Below are positions 22,664-33,057 of a DNA stretch of 64,000 nucleotides, one piece after another. Position numbers and translations under genes: made by a program. The DNA is from Prorocentrum cordatum. Lineage: Eukaryota; Sar; Dinophyceae; Prorocentrales; Prorocentraceae. The stretch is from the NCBI GenBank assembly GCA_963575745.1, contig CAUYUJ010017894.1:94352-158351 (forward strand), given 5' to 3'. The notes under the pieces were generated by a model, which was not told where the DNA came from, did no database searches, and worked only from the letters and a program-made list of their open reading frames with translations. Positions within the stretch are counted from its first letter, which is position 1, and each line of letters starts with the position of its first letter.

Positions 22664-22950
22664 TCAAGGGATGAGCGCAGCGAGTGTCTTGGCCATCTTG
22701 AGATCCTTGGCCAGGCGGACGCATATGGTTGGGCACCCTGTCCGGGAGCCCAGTTTGTTGGCCTGCTGTGCGCTGATGAGACCGAGTGCTGGCTGATCGG
22801 CGGCTGCGTTGGAACCTGCTGTCAGGGCAACTGTCTGCCCGTCGGGAAGTGCGTTGGCCCAGGTGTCCATGGTGGCGACAGAGAAGATCGTCTTGCCTGT
22901 GCGGGGGGGGCCGTGAACGATTGTTAGGTGGTGTAAGGTGGATGCGGTGA
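22664..22950 (-). pseudogene. SF1 helicase, Walker A segment
   Basis: The minus strand reads TIVHGPPRTGKTIFSVATMD. GPPRTGKT, the ATP-binding P-loop (motif I), maps to 22890-22913, and TVALTAGSNAAAD (motif Ia-like) follows. Frame changes near 22.95 kb and 22.66 kb separate it from its neighbours. Confidence 0.9.
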
Positions 22951-23649
22951 AGGCCTTCGTGGCGTCGCGGTTGAGGCCGTGACGCCCAGCACTTCCTCGA
23001 GGGCCGTGAGCGGTGGTAGTTCCCTGGCACGCTGGAAGACTTGTCCGACAGCTGCATCCACTTCTGGATCCGAGAAGGGGATGGCAGCCAGGGGCCTCGC
23101 GGGGGTGTTGGGTGTCGCTGTGCTGCTGTCCGCTGCTGTCTGGGCCGAGCCGGGGAAGCGCTCGTCAAAGGTGGACCTGGCGCGCGCAAGTGAAGCTTGT
23201 CCGCAGTGTGAGGCGTTACTCACGCTGTTGGCCAACGCCTTGTCATTCTTGTCAGCCGTGCGAAAGGTGAGGAGGTAGGCGATGACGTCCAGGGGGGTCC
23301 CAACCAGGTCGTTAGGGGCCTGCTGCAGTTTGTAGATATCTGTGATGGCGGTGGTGATCCGACGAAACTGGAGCAGGGAAGGGGCCCTGTCCATTCTGTA
23401 CCGCGCTTCTCCCACGTTGGGTGGTCTCGGGATCCTGTCGTCAGCGTGGAACTCCCCAACCTTCTCCACGTCATATACCACAATGAAATCGCTGCTGGGA
23501 AACCCGGTACGCTGCCTGAGCCCCAGCGCCTGGCAGTCCCTTGGGGGGGCTGTGCCTCCGAGGTCAGGTGGCCAGTGGAGCTTGATAGTGGCCACTTGGT
23601 CCGCTGCCTGTCCCAGACGGTCTCGGCGGCTGCCATGCACTCGGTCCAA
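22924..23649 (-). pseudogene. Region just N-terminal to the helicase core
   Basis: A 241-codon frame of natural composition, with FIVVYDVEKVGEFHADDRIP and later DPEVDAAVGQVFQRARELPP. It continues the N-terminal zinc-finger frame after a frameshift near 23.6 kb and runs toward the Walker A segment. I know no family match for this stretch. Confidence 0.5.
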
Positions 23650-24605
23650 GCCAGCCTCTCAAGGTTACGCCCCCTCTGCCGCAGGTCCTGCCCCCAGTGC
23701 CTCGGGAGGTTAACGCCCTCTGCGACTGCACCGATGGGGGTGCGAAGGCGGAACTGAGCGGCTGCGCTGTTGGTGGGTACCGAGTAAAACTGCGCGATGG
23801 CGTCAGCCGCGGCAACCGCTGACGACTCGAGCAAGACCTTCCACATCACCGCTGGGGGTGCGCCGTGCCGGCTGAGCTGGTCTGTGTACTCATCTCTTTC
23901 GAGCCGAGGCCAGTCAGCGGACTCCTGTAAGGAGGCCCTGCTGGAAGCATTGGGCCTGCCGCCCCATGAGTCACGCCTGGCAGAGGATCCCGTGGGCTGC
24001 TCGGAGGGTAGGCCGGGGGATCCCCAGACGCTGGGCCCCCCCTTTGACGCTTTCCCCCATACCGTCCTGAGCTGCCTCGGTGGGCGCAGGTCGCTGGAGT
24101 GGATAGTGCCTGAGGGGGTGATGAAGTCGTGCACGTCATCCCTGTAAGGGAAGTTGACCGGCACGTAGACCCAATCGTCGGGGAAGATCCACCCTGGGAG
24201 GTGGGCACTGCCATGATCCTCCACTGGCGCTGGCAACGTCCAGCCCGGCCAGTGTGGTCTGCTGATCTTGCACTTGTGCACATGGTCGTGCTCCGTCCCC
24301 TTTGTCATGGACCAGAGGTTGCCAGGCGTAGTGAACTCCCTTGGGTCAGGCCACCCGATGTGCCTCTGCTTGTCAGCCTCGGTCCAGTGCCCCCACCCGA
24401 GGAGGTGCTCCTTGCGGTCACAATACCTCTGGCACAGCTCGCACCACCAGCACCACTCGCCATGAAAGAGGGCCCAGCGGAGCCAGGGGCACTCACGCGC
24501 GCGGAATGGTAGGAGGCCATCTACCTTGTCCGGACCGTCGGCGCAGAAGGCTGCGGGGGAGGGCAATCGCGCCAGCGGTCCTAGATTGCACCTCCTCCGT
24601 GGCAT
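23600..24605 (-). pseudogene. N-terminal zinc-finger region of the large helicase gene
   Basis: The first in-frame ATG is at 24605. The frame carries WCWWCELCQRYCDRKEHLLGWGHW, a C-x2-C-x8-H-x5-H pattern resembling compact C2H2 fingers of U1/matrin type, followed by Trp/Pro-rich sequence and long hydrophilic segments. The open frame runs on to 23220, but its last 120 or so residues look out of phase, since the 23649-22924 frame takes over. The N-terminus lies about 250 bp downstream (minus sense) of the RNase H end of the LINE at 24.86 kb. Confidence 0.6.
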
Positions 24606-24616
24606 TCTGATGGGGG

Positions 24617-24634
24617 GCGCAGCCAACAGCCGCA
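24617..24634 (+). repeat. Third copy of the GCAGCCAACAGCCGCAA module
   Basis: Preceded by a G run and followed by ACACGT and a second G run with TGC, the same layout as at 16697-16760. It sits between the LINE 3' part and the first ATG of the helicase gene. Confidence 0.7.
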
Positions 24635-24858
24635 ATGGAACACGTTTAGTGGGGGGGTGCCCAGCTGCAGGGAGTACCTTCGTCGGCAGGGCGATCGATC
24701 GATCAGCGACCCGAGGCGGGGGAAAAGGAAGAGGAGGAGGGCGGAGGATTTTCCAGCTCGTAAGCGGTCACGGCACACTCCGATGGATCGCAGAGGTCGA
24801 CATCTCGACCGATGCTGGCGGGGAAGTGCGCAGGTGGGACAGAGGCGATGCCCACCCA

Positions 24859-25518
24859 CTATGTGTGCGTACAGACGGTGTTCACGCCTTCCCTCAGTAG
24901 GGCATCGGCCCAATAGACCCCGATGGTGGCAAGGCTGTCGGAAGCCTTGTTCAGTCGCCACCTGACCGCTTGCCATGTAAGCACCCAGCCGGCGTTCTCC
25001 GCTTGCCTGAGGGCGTCCTCCATCTGCTGGGCAAGGTGAAGCCTCCGGTATCTGGCTGTGCCAGCCCCGCATCGCATGGCGGCTAGATTGTCACCCACTA
25101 ACCTGGCGGCCCGAAGGGGGCCCCGGAGGTGAGGGAGCAGGGCGAGACCCGCGCGACAGCCCGCTACCTCGGCCATTTGCGCGCTGCTGCAGTCCGGAAG
25201 CGCGACGATGGCAACAGCAATCACTTTGGGATCCCGGTGGCTGGGTCGTGGTGCCAGGAGGGCACCGGCGCCCGGGACTTTGGTGCTGCCTTCGATGCTC
25301 CTGGCGCCACCGTCGAAGGTGACCTCGCACGGCCATTGGGTGCTGTTGGTGTCAGGGAAGGGGGAGCTGCGGACGGTGACCTCGTCCCCGGGTTCTAGGT
25401 AGGAGTTGGCGGTCAGAGTTGTGGTGTGTGCCCGGCACTCCTGGCAGCATGCGGACGCCCAGTTGGCGGTGGGGTTGTTCTGGGGCAGGGGAACCAGCCT
25501 TGCCCTGGAGGCGTCCAT
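24859..25518 (-). pseudogene. RNase H domain of the old LINE (canonical order)
   Basis: The 219-codon frame shows the four RNase H motifs in the usual order: VTFDGGARS (first Asp, 25303-25317), MAEVAGCRAGL (Glu), RLVGDNLAAM (second Asp) and RLNKASDSL (last Asp). The enzyme would degrade the RNA strand of the RNA-DNA hybrid during retrotransposition. This domain is the control for the permuted RNases H elsewhere in the window. A CxxC pair (SACCQEC) precedes it. Confidence 0.85.
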
Positions 25519-25996
25519 CCTGCACGTGCCTGCGCGGCCTGCAAGACCGCCAGTCTATCCCCTGTGTTGTGGTGTCCGGTGACCACGGGGAGCCTGCGAA
25601 CCTCTCCCCCTGCCCTGTGGGGATGGCGGTTCATGTGTGGCCTGGCGGCCCCACAGATGGTCCTTTCGAGGATGACGAGGGGGTTACACGTGTGGCAGGT
25701 GCCTCGCATGACCGCCCACACCGCAGTCTCCTCCGGTCTGTCGCGCCTGGGGGGCTCGCCTTCGTCGAGGACTTCGTCCTCACTGTCCCCCTGTTAGTCG
25801 GCATCGGCAACAACGACCCCCTGGAGAATGAGCCTGGCCGCCTCGGCGGCCTCAAGGGGAGCGGCGGTAAGGTTGACGCAGTACCTAAAGGAGATTTGGT
25901 GCAGCATTTTGGCGAGGAGGGGCTGATGCTCGCCACCGCTGGCGATGGCTTGGGCTAAGGTATCTGGGTCGTCTGGGCCCCTAGCTGTGCGCCAGG

Positions 25997-27350
25997 CTAG
26001 TGACGCGGCCGGGCACCAGTGCCACACGTGCTCGGCGATTGCTTCACCAAGCCCGCAGAGAGGGGGCAGCAGCCGCACGGCCCCGCTCTGATAGGGGCGT
26101 TAAGGCGGTCCTGGGTGCGAGCGCATACCTCCGCGGGACCCCGAAGAGCGGGGGGCAGGACACTGGGGTCTAACGTCTGCCAGAGTGCGGAGGCGCGCGG
26201 GCCTGGGCCGATGCACCGCGCACACCAGGCAGCGCCTTCATCGTCAGGACCGGCTGTAATCCACGTTCTTGGCGCGTGCGCCGCAGGAGCACATGTGCGG
26301 CCCCCTTTCGTTGTCACGTCTTCGCCCTGCTGACCCCCGAAGGCCGTTGCAGAGTATGCGGATGACGTGGTGGGCTTCAGTGAAGGACGTGCAGTGGTAC
26401 AGGAGCCCCCATTCGTCACCACCCGAGGGGTGCCATCTCCTGTTCTGGCTGGTGTCCGCGAGCCACCTGGAGAAGGTGGTGTTATGCATTTGCGCCCAGG
26501 CGGCCGCGTAGACGACCCTGCCGAGGTGCTTGCATTCCAGAAGCACTGGTTGCTCGCGGGCACGGTTGAGGGCACGGGCGGCCTTCCGCCCGGCGATCAT
26601 CTTGGGCCTGGGTCGGGGCACCTCGGGCTGTCGTGCTGCCTCGTTTGCGCATGTCAGCAGCTTGTTCCATCTCATCCTGGCGCGCTTTCTCATGGGAGCA
26701 GGGCCCCAGAAGTCGCTAAAGAACGTGGGCTCTGGCTGCCACGGCACGGGCTGTTGCCACCGGGCACCACGGGGCAACCTGCACTTGGAAGCGTAAACCC
26801 AGCCTGGTGAGCACGAAGTCAGGAACCCACGACGCCCCTGCTAACCCGAGCGCGGTTCTGATTTGAACACGGAGCACGCGCTCTTGCACGACGTCGGGGG
26901 GAGAGTAGTGGGCCGCGTACGGGACGAGGGAAACCAGGTAGGAGGTCCAGGCGGCCGCGGTGCGGGAGGGGGACATGTTGGCCAGGTGAAGGGCCATGGC
27001 TCTGTCCCTATGTCCCTCATCTTGGGGACGGGGCGCTCCCAGGTGCCCTTCGTCAGGGCGTCTCCTTGTCCCTTAGTGAGCCCCTCATCCGGGGGGGGCA
27101 GCTCGCCGTCGGCGGCACGGGAGACTACCACCGCACCGAGGTATGGTCACTGATCCCGCACCGAGGAGCCCCCGAAGGGGGTGTGGTCCATGAGGCCGCG
27201 CCACCATTCATGATGGCCCGCGGGGACGAGCGCCGTCTTGAAGGTGCAGCTGCAGGGACGTTGGAAAGGGGTGCACCAGTTAGGCGAGCCTTGCTCCGTG
27301 CTTCTCTCGACGAGGGTCCGTATGAGATCGCCTGGGAGCCCAGAGATCAA
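25997..27350 (-). pseudogene. C-terminal region of the old LINE ORF2, with zinc-knuckle-like motifs
   Basis: Several frames carry pieces of a LINE C-terminus. A stretch at 26997-26716 (SRTAAAWTSYLVSLVPYAAH and VQIRTALGL) resembles the post-RT thumb/C-terminal region. Near 26.05 kb, CGLGEAIAEHVWHWCP gives the C-x3-E-x4-H-x3-C pattern seen in zf-RVT-type knuckles. Frames switch near 27.4, 26.7 and 26.1 kb. Confidence 0.65.
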
Positions 27351-27451
27351 GACGTCGCCACCATCATGCTCGTAGTGGACTGGTGCTTCTTCCAGCGCGG
27401 CCCTGAGGGCCGCGGAGTCGGTAGCCCTAATCCCTCTGCACCGGTGTGCTT

Positions 27452-28477
27452 CTACCAGGGGCCCGGCCGCGTGGGCGGCAGAGGCAAGGCGATGGCGCCA
27501 CGCAATGTCTGCTTCGTGGTGCTGAGCAGGGCGGCGAGGTCATCTACGTACGTGGGGTCGTCATCTGCGGTGATGCTGGCGAGGGCGGTTATGAGGGGGT
27601 CGTACCCCATGCACCACAAAAGCGGGGAGGCAGTGTCGCCCATCCCTACGGACCGTAAGAGGCGGTGTTCGGGCCCCTTGTACATGCCTTTGTACGTCTG
27701 CACCCTGCGGTCCCCGACAAGGGAGTTCAGCGCGTGCAGAAGCCAAGGGGGGAGCTTCCATTTTTGGAGGAGGCTCCCCACCCATTGGAGCGAGATTATT
27801 TCGAAGGCCTTGTTCTGATCGCAAAAGATCACCGCCGTGCATGGGGCGTTCCCAACCGCGGCAGCGGCGCGGTCGATGAACTCGCCCACGGCCTCCCTGT
27901 GCCTTCCCAGTAGAGCCGACCAGGCCGATCCGGGCTCGGCTGGGGGCTTGGGGAGAGACCCCAGGTGCTGGGTGACTTTTGTGATGTCGGGGCGGCACTG
28001 TCCTCCTCTTTTGGCCCCCTGGTTCTGACTAAGGAGAGGTTCTACTGACGGGCCCAACAAGTCTGCCAGGGAGGCTCCGTACAAACGTCGTAGGCATGTG
28101 GGCAGCTGGAGCGGCCTCATGTCGCTGGAGCTCTCGGCCCCGGCCTTTTTCCCGATCCATACCAATAGGTCCACTGAGGGCCCTAGCACCTCGTCCAGGA
28201 GTGCTGGGTTGAGGTCAGCAGCGTGCCACGCCTGCGCGATAAGGCGGGCGACGAATCTGGCCCCGGGGTGGTAGGCCTCATATGGCTCGCCGTCCACTCC
28301 AGGGGCGCTTCCGCAGGGGGTTAGGACGATGGAGGCCAGCCTGCTCCAGCTCGGTCGGGGTCTGCCCGAGACGTCGATGCCGGGATGGTGGTGGAAGTAG
28401 AGCTCCAGGAGCCTTGCGGAGGAGTCGGGTAATGGGGGGGCGGAGTGCCATATCGCACTGCGGCTGTCCCAAAGCAC
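27452..28477 (-). pseudogene. Reverse transcriptase domain of the old LINE
   Basis: A 341-codon frame with RT signature blocks in order: TPCGSAPGVDGEPYEAY, then SSDMRPLQLPTCLRRLYGA, motif A AVIFCDQNKAFEII (catalytic Asp), motif B GMGDTASPLLWCMGYDPLI and motif C PTYVDDLAALL (YVDDL at 27536-27550). The YVDD pair is intact, unlike in the LINEs at 39-62 kb. The frame closes shortly after motif C through a frameshift. Confidence 0.92.
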
Positions 28478-28550
28478 GTTGTCAGCCTGTTCGGTCCTGT
28501 CCTGCCAAGTGCCAGTATTGTCGCGAACCCCAAGGATGGCGTGGGTGTTT

Positions 28551-29060
28551 TTATAAATCTCCCTTCCTGCCCTGTAATGGGCCGCCTGCGCCAGGACCTC
28601 TCTGTGCCGGGGTCAGCCTGGCAGCCCTTCTCTGGGTGGCCTCGGCGTCGCATCTTCTGAGCCACTCGGCCGCGGAGCCCGGGGAAAAGTCTCGTCCATC
28701 CCACCCGTATTCGCGCAGCCACGCTGCTAAGGCCCCCACCGGGCGCGTAGTCCCGCTCCTCTGACTGGCGGCAGCCAGGAGGAGGCCAGGCGAGTCCTGC
28801 GATTTGTGTTTCCTCCATTTCCTCCACGAATCTTGTAGGGCGGCGGAGAGCGCATGCCTCCCAGACCGCATGAGGGCGGGAAAGACGGGAGGGGCGTGAT
28901 CGATGCCGTGCGCGACAGCCCCAGCATCCTGCTGTGTCGGGGGGACATTGTGAAGGATGGTGTCGCCATCGTCGTTGTCGACGTGTCTATTAGGGAAGCC
29001 CCCCGGGCTTGCCGGTCTAACCCAGTCCACTGGCTGGAGGAGGCCAGTCAGGGGGGGACA
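28551..29060 (-). pseudogene. Linker between endonuclease and RT of the old LINE
   Basis: The 29030-28551 frame encodes a hydrophilic helical stretch (ALSAALQDSWRKWRKHK, AAWLREYGW, EATQRRAARLTPAQRG), typical of the region between endonuclease and RT. It is joined to both by frameshifts. Confidence 0.6.
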
Positions 29061-29790
29061 CCAAAGGTGAGCTCAAGGTGAAAAAAGAGCTGCCGGAGGT
29101 CCACGTGCGCAGCCGTGGGGAGGTTCCTGAGATCCCCAGCCTTCATGGCGTTGTTCCTTCTGGCCCTCCTGACCCCTTGCGGTTCCAGGATGATGAGTGC
29201 GTGATCCGACAGGGTGAGTCTCCAGAGCTTCCGAATCCCGTACGCGTAAGTCTGCCGCACTGGGCAGGCAAGCACGTCGATCTGAGATTCGCTTTCTCTG
29301 TCGACCCTGGCAGGCCGGACGAGTGGACCGCGGGTGCTTGTCAGTAGGTCCCTCAGAAGGGCGGAAGCCCCCACCTCACCGTCTCGCGGGTCGTCGAGCT
29401 GCAGGTTGACATTCCCTCCCCAGTAGGTGTCGAGGTGCTCCATTGCTTCGAAGCTATGGCGATTTCGGAGAGGCTGTCCTCTTTTCTGGAGGGTCGGAGG
29501 TACACCGAGACTACACGGAACCTGCACTCGCCCTGCTGGACAACAGCGGCGACGGCGCATCCTGGAAGCATGACCTGGTACTCGAGGAGCGCAACGCCAT
29601 GGGGGAGAAGGATGCCCACCCCTCCGGGGAGCCCACCGGTCGGTCCCAGGTAGCCTGGGGAGGCCACCAGAGTTCGCGCTGGGAACATAGTTCTCCAGAC
29701 CTCAGTCTCGTGCTCGGACCAGTGCGTCTCTTGAACCAAGGCGACGCGGTTGTTCATGGTGGCTTGGGCGAGAAGGGCATGCTTGATCTG
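29048..29790 (-). pseudogene. AP endonuclease domain of the old LINE (two frames)
   Basis: The first frame (ORF from 29919) has VALVQETHWSEHE with the catalytic Glu, then GGVGILLP and RVVSVYLRPSR. After a frameshift near 29.45 kb the second frame (29560-29048) has LDTYWGGNVNLQLDD (the GDFN-like block), SQIDVLACPV and LTLSDHALIILE (the SDH block with the catalytic His). All four blocks of an APE-type endonuclease are therefore present but split. The enzyme would nick target DNA to prime reverse transcription. Confidence 0.85.
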
Positions 29791-29792
29791 GG

Positions 29793-29905
29793 CTATCTGA
29801 CATTCCAGCTGGCATTCCAGCTGGCAATGCGCCAGCTGGAATGGCGTTGAGGTGGGCATTCCGCTGTGCATTTCCGGAGCTATCTGACATTCCAGCTGGC
29901 AAGCC
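29793..29905. repeat. Inverted and direct repeats of ATTCCAGCTGGC
   Basis: ATTCCAGCTGGC (29814-29825) and its perfect reverse complement GCCAGCTGGAAT (29831-29842) flank a 5-nt loop. CTATCTGACATTCCAGCTGG at about 29793 recurs at about 29880. The cluster lies at the 5' edge of the old LINE, just before the endonuclease coding begins. Confidence 0.85.
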
Positions 29906-29930
29906 TGGAGAGGCTGCACGCTGGGGCGGC

Positions 29931-30458
29931 GTTAAGCGCGTGTAGCAGGTCGTTAAGAGTGAGAACCCCGCACAGGGAGTCCAAGGGGTGACTCCACCCG
30001 GGCGCGCGGCCCCGGCATGGGTAGGTGCCTGGGCGGGGACCCCAGCGCCTGGTCGAGCGTTCTGGGGCCCTCAGTGGAATCTAGGGGCGTCCCGGTCTGG
30101 GAAAGAGCCTTTATCTCGCAGAAGCTGCTCCGCGAGGTCGTCTGGGAGGAGACGCTCCCTGAGTTGTGCCCAAGGACACTGCCCTCCTGCATACGTTCTC
30201 GCCGCCCCCCACCCCTGTGCTATCTGCCCGCCTGCGGGGGCGGGGGCGCAGGCCACATCAGCGGGGCGCCCTGCGCTCCAGGCTCGTAGCGCAGAGACAA
30301 CTCCGCGCTGCAGGCACCGCGAAGTAAATGCCGACCGCGTCGTAGAGCGCCCTATCGCGCATTCCAAGCCCCCGGTAGCAGCCGGCTAGGCCCAGGGCCC
30401 TCACCCTTTCCTCGGCAGCGGGAACCCTGAGCCCGTGTGCTCTGCCCTCCTTCATGGG
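29931..30458. other. GC-rich spacer before the composition switch
   Basis: Short frames only. A sharp drop in GC content follows at about 30.57 kb. Confidence 0.4.
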
Positions 30459-30512
30459 AGCCGGCGGTGAACCGTCAAGCTTGGTTACCACCGGGAACTC
30501 GTCGAGCTTCCT
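30459..30512 (+). repeat. Hairpin repeat, intact copy (first in window)
   Basis: GCCGGCGGTGA and TTACCACCGG flank ACCGTCAAGC..GG, followed by GAACTCGTCGAGCTTCC. The stem is imperfect (one G.T and one mismatch). It marks the start of the hairpin-repeat field. Confidence 0.85.
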
Positions 30513-30627
30513 CGTGCAATGCGGGCGCGGCAATCTCGCATTGCGCGCGCGAGGGCGCGGTCTGATGCAGAAGAACGTGGAGAATAAGAAGAAGTCAGGG
30601 ACAAAACATATCTAAAAAAAATAAACA

Positions 30628-31375
30628 TACCAGACCGATTTCAGGCGTCTGGACACTTTGAGCTAGCGCGCCTGTTGATTTTCTTCCCATTGCTCTGCCG
30701 AACAGCGTAAGAAAACCAGCACCATCTCTAAAAAAGTAGCAGAGCACGAATAATTGTTCGACCCCAGCGCTGACAGCAGACCGAGTTTAAACTAGCCCGC
30801 CTGATTAGTCTCTTCTAATTGCTGTGCCGAACAGCTCTGTAGCTCATCTGCAGCTGGAGTTCAAGGCAAGAAAATCAATACAATCTTTAGAAACTTAGCA
30901 GATTAGTTTTTCAGACCCAGCGCTAATATCAGACCGACTTCGGGCGTCGAGATACTTTCAAATAGCGCGCCTGATGATTGCATTCCGATTGCTGTACCGA
31001 ACAGCTCTGTAGCTCATCTAGAGCGAGTTAAGTGAAGAAAACCATCATCATCTCCAAAAATAGCACACTACGAATAGTGTTCCGGCCCCAGCGATGATAG
31101 CAGACCGAGGTCAGGCGTCTAGATACTTTAACAAACGCGCTTGATGATTTCCTTCCGATTGCTGTGCCGAACAGCTCTGTAGCTCATCTGCAGCTCGGGT
31201 TTAGTCAAGAAAACCATCAGCACCTCCCAAAAATTAGTAGGGAGCACAAATAGTTCTTCAGTCCCAGCGCTGATACCAGACTAATTCCAGGCGTCTAGGT
31301 ACTTTCACTAGCGAGTCTGATGATTTCCTTCCGATTGATGTGTTAAGTCAAGAAAACCATCACCATCTCCAGAAA
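30628..31375 (+). repeat. Diverged satellite array, about 146-176-bp period
   Basis: AGACCGA-type anchors occur at 30632, 30778, 30931, 31102 and 31278. Monomers share TCAGGCGTCTAGATACTTT, CGCGCCTGATGATT, CCGAACAGCTCTGTAGCTC and AAGAAAACCATCA. It is a diverged relative of the 46-63 kb satellite cassettes (TCAGACCTCTCGATG, CGCGCCTGATGATT, AGCTCTGTAGCT, AGAAAACCGACAGC). Confidence 0.85.
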
Positions 31376-31376
31376 A

Positions 31377-31405
31377 CTGGGAGCCGGCGGTAAACCGTCA
31401 ACCGG
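31377..31405 (+). repeat. Left arm of a hairpin repeat split by a LINE
   Basis: ACTGGGAGCCGGCGGTAAAC and CGTCAACC end at the LINE 3' junction. The matching right arm is at 33057-33085. Confidence 0.85.
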
Positions 31406-33057
31406 GTACTTGCAGTTTGCGGTCCGACCACAGGGCCCTACAAGGGCGGTCGGGCTGGTGCAGCCACACCCTGTGGGTTGGGTGCACCTGAAAAACGTGA
31501 TACTCATGGAGTATCTTGCAAGCAGAGCGGGCAAGTCTAGAAGCGGCCTCAAGCTCACACTGCGTAACCGTCGCATCGGGAAGCAGGCCAAAAGCCTCCT
31601 CCGCCAATGGACGGGTAAACGAGTGCAGGCTCTCACCAACCCCTTCACCAGATTGCTCACTAGCGAACTCTCCATCCAGCCACCATCCTCCCCCAACACC
31701 TGAACTACTAACGCCACCGTCGTACGCACCACGGATTGCGATCAACGTTTCAGTATTGCTTATCTTTTGTTGAATGCTTATATACCTCGATTGTAATGGT
31801 AGATGTCTGATTTCCCAAGTAAGTAGGTCGGCACGCTCATTGCCTTCACGAAAGTGATGACGCCACAGATCATACCCTGTGGCAGGGCCCTGCAGATTAA
31901 AATTACGGCAAGCACCATCTAGCAAGTCAATAACCTCCCCCACCTGCGATCGGCATATGTTGTTGCAGCTCCACATTCCCATCATCCAGTTGGTTATCAG
32001 CATGGAGCCGCCTAGAAGCTCCATCGCAACTCCGCCTCGTCTCTCGAAGCGGACCTCACTTTCAAAGTTGGCAGCAAGGCGCTTGGCAATACGATCAAGC
32101 GCCGCCTGTGTTGGCTGTGTTTCCTCCTCCTCCTCTCTGCGTATATGATTTCCCTCCTCCTTAAAGATAAAGCCCTCCAACCTATGTGAAAATTCCGCCG
32201 CGCACAATCGACCAGTGGCAAACTCGCGAAAGCCATGTTCGATCCAGCTGAGATGGCGCCACCAGTTCACCCCAGCAGCCTGCACAACTAAGAAGTCCCA
32301 CGGCCTGTAGCATGTAGATAGCCTCCTCCCCGTTAGTCTGGTTATCCCCGTCCTCCTCCCACTTGCAGTGATCACGGCCTCCGTCCTCTCCGTCCACTCC
32401 CCCAATCCATGCAACATCGCAACACGTGAAAGTACAAAGGGCCTCGACATGTCATCCGTCACAAGTGGTGCTGGCGTCGGTGCCTCAGCGGGCTGGGCGG
32501 GCGAAAGACTTCGTCGCTGGCCCCTCACCGTCTCACGGAAGATCCTCGTCCACTGACGCCGATTGGTTGGTGCCTCCTCCACTGAAGGGAAAGCAAACGT
32601 TGGTGGACACGTGTGCGGACAAGCGAACGATGCCACATCCTCCTTTGCCCGATCAAACTGCTTTCTGAGAAATCTTTGGACAAGTGATTGGAAGCCACAC
32701 TTAGCGAAGCGATGGCGACCATATCGCAGCCGCCTCTGAGTATACACTGTCCAATCCTCCCTCGCCTTCTTGCGAAGGCCCCCTATAACCGCATGCAGTT
32801 GTCCCTCCCACGCGTATAACTTCTGAATAGTACCCTCATCCGCCGTCATACCTTCACATGCATACAACACAAGGAACTGCACTCGTGCCATGTAGCGCAT
32901 AAAACGATCACGCGTAGGTAACTGTCTGCAGCGATAGAACTGTACATCGCACATCCACGCACGTCTGGCACGTTGTATATGACAAAGTAGGTCCCGATGA
33001 TCACTCCAGTCATCGAAGAGTTCCACCCCCAGAGCAGACATCGGGCGAAGACGTGGT
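31398..33057 (-). pseudogene. LINE ORF2 C-terminal fragment with permuted RNase H
   Basis: Of the 586 open codons, those from about residue 35 on are LINE: the post-RT region (SALGVELFDDWSDH; YACEGMTADEGTIQKLY; REDWTVYTQRRLRYGR) and then an RNase H with motifs in permuted order. These are GGSMLITNWMMGMW (Asp expected at residue 384 is Gly), FREGNERADLL (Asp 444), RGAYDGGVSSSG (Asp 480) and TVTQCELEAASRLA (Glu 535). The first of these catalytic acids is lost, so the domain is probably inactive. The frame ends at TGA 31398-31400, which lies in the flanking hairpin and not in the element. Confidence 0.85.
31406..33056 (-). mobile_element. 5'-truncated LINE copy inside a hairpin repeat
   Basis: The 3' end (plus-strand left) begins with sequence containing GTTTGCGGTCCG, shared with the LINE at 56.53 kb. 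The 5' side breaks off within the RT C-terminal region and abuts ACCACCGGGACCCTCGTAG, the hairpin right arm. Insertion is at the same ACCNCCGG position as the other copies. No clear target duplication is visible. Confidence 0.85.

Larger units (their letters stand above)
24640..29930 (-). mobile_element. Old LINE-type retrotransposon (APE, RT, zinc region, RNase H in normal order)
   Basis: On the minus strand the domain order is AP endonuclease, reverse transcriptase, C-terminal zinc-knuckle region and RNase H, the layout of several APE-type non-LTR clades. Frames change at least five times, so the copy is inactive. I could not define either end precisely: the 5' side has an inverted repeat at 29793-29905, and the 3' side runs into the helicase gene without a visible poly(A). 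The element belongs to a different lineage from the 30-64 kb LINEs, with YVDD in the RT and canonical RNase H order. Confidence 0.85.

Noticed and set aside
21382-24605. Helitron or PIF1-type helicase
   Set aside because: The motif set DEAGQ, GDPKQLP and VNVAITRA fits the UPF1-like branch. I saw no HUH Rep motif and no Helitron-type ends.
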